A stretch of DNA of 15,330 nt from Candidatus Omnitrophota bacterium (GTDB lineage: Bacteria > Omnitrophota > Gorgyraeia > Duberdicusellales > Duberdicusellaceae). Positions 15,118 to 15,330 of this stretch are shown here, in pieces. A program made the translations under genes and the position numbers. The notes below the pieces were generated by a model. That model was given only the letters and a program-made list of their open reading frames with translations, had not been told where the DNA came from and searched no databases. Location of the stretch: positions 1 through 15,330 of the forward strand of contig WFRI01000011.1 in assembly GCA_015486615.1 (NCBI GenBank), read 5' to 3'. The number at the start of each line of letters is the position of its first letter. The first letter of the stretch is position 1.

Positions 15118-15330
15118 TTTGGAGTTTTCCCAAAAAAACTCTTAAGAAGTCACTTCCATAAACTCCGTTAGAGAACTCTGTTTTCTACCGGACAAAATGC
15201 AAAAAGGCACTGTTGCATAGCAGCAACATCGCCTGATTACAGCGATTAAGCATTGAGGACACTGATAAAAATACTAATGTTTTCAACCATTGCAATCTAT
15301 ATTTAATCTGTGTAATCAGGGATTGGTACA
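15118..15330. repeat. Non-coding end region with three inverted repeats
   Basis: No gene is seen here. GAGTTTT/AAAACTC (15122-15128, 15135-15141) forms a 7-bp stem just after the GH94 stop, without a T-run. TGTTGC/GCAACA (15211-15216, 15223-15228) forms a 6-bp stem. CCTGATTACA (15232-15241) is a perfect inverted copy of TGTAATCAGG (15311-15320), 69 bases apart. The last copy lies in a TTAATCTGTGTAATCAGGG-like stretch that resembles dispersed intergenic repeats of many environmental genomes; that resemblance is from memory. Confidence 0.4.

Noticed and set aside
1..15330. CRISPR array, insertion sequence, phage or defence system.
   Set aside because: No regularly spaced repeats, transposase, integrase or known defence motifs were seen on either strand.

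Overview
The window looks like a chromosomal segment from an uncultivated Gram-negative-type (diderm) bacterium with moderate-to-low GC. An Omnitrophota-like candidate phylum fits the mixture of a PyrR-regulated pyrimidine cluster, a PHP-type Endonuclease Q relative, stand-alone lipid A N-domain and ArnT-like envelope genes, and a GH94 phosphorylase. This placement is inference from gene content; no rRNA or other taxonomic marker is present.

Layout. From about 12260 down to base 1 almost everything lies on the minus strand as a tightly packed, mostly overlapping run: pyrR, pyrB, pyrC, an Endonuclease Q-like PHP nuclease, tRNA-Arg(CCG), carA, carB, a DPM1/ArnC-like GT2 glycosyltransferase, a small LAB_N membrane protein, an ArnT-like (GT83/GT39) membrane glycosyltransferase, yjbQ and a mutM cut by the window edge. 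A near-consensus promoter (TTGACA, 17 bp, TATATT) precedes pyrR. Its leader contains a consensus PyrR-binding loop, a complementary antiterminator segment and a strong intrinsic terminator, so PyrR-dependent attenuation is well supported. A 30-codon leader ORF spans the terminator and overlaps the pyrR start.

Function. CarA/CarB make carbamoyl phosphate, PyrB condenses it with aspartate and PyrC closes the ring to dihydroorotate. PyrD, PyrE and PyrF are not in the window. Where pyrD/pyrK might be expected, the transcript instead runs into envelope glycan genes (a likely undecaprenyl-phosphate-sugar synthase, a possible flippase and a transferase) and a base-excision-repair gene. The Endonuclease Q-like protein ends in QITLF, which resembles a beta sliding-clamp binding motif. 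The tRNA-Arg ends two bases before the first possible carA start, so tRNA processing may create the 5' end of the carA message.

On the plus strand, 12457-15117 encodes a large GH94-type glycoside phosphorylase, divergent from the pyr operon, with its own extended -10 promoter and A/K/N-rich coding. The divergent spacer holds small direct and inverted repeats. The last 210 bases are non-coding with inverted repeats. No CRISPR array, insertion sequence, phage gene or rRNA was seen.
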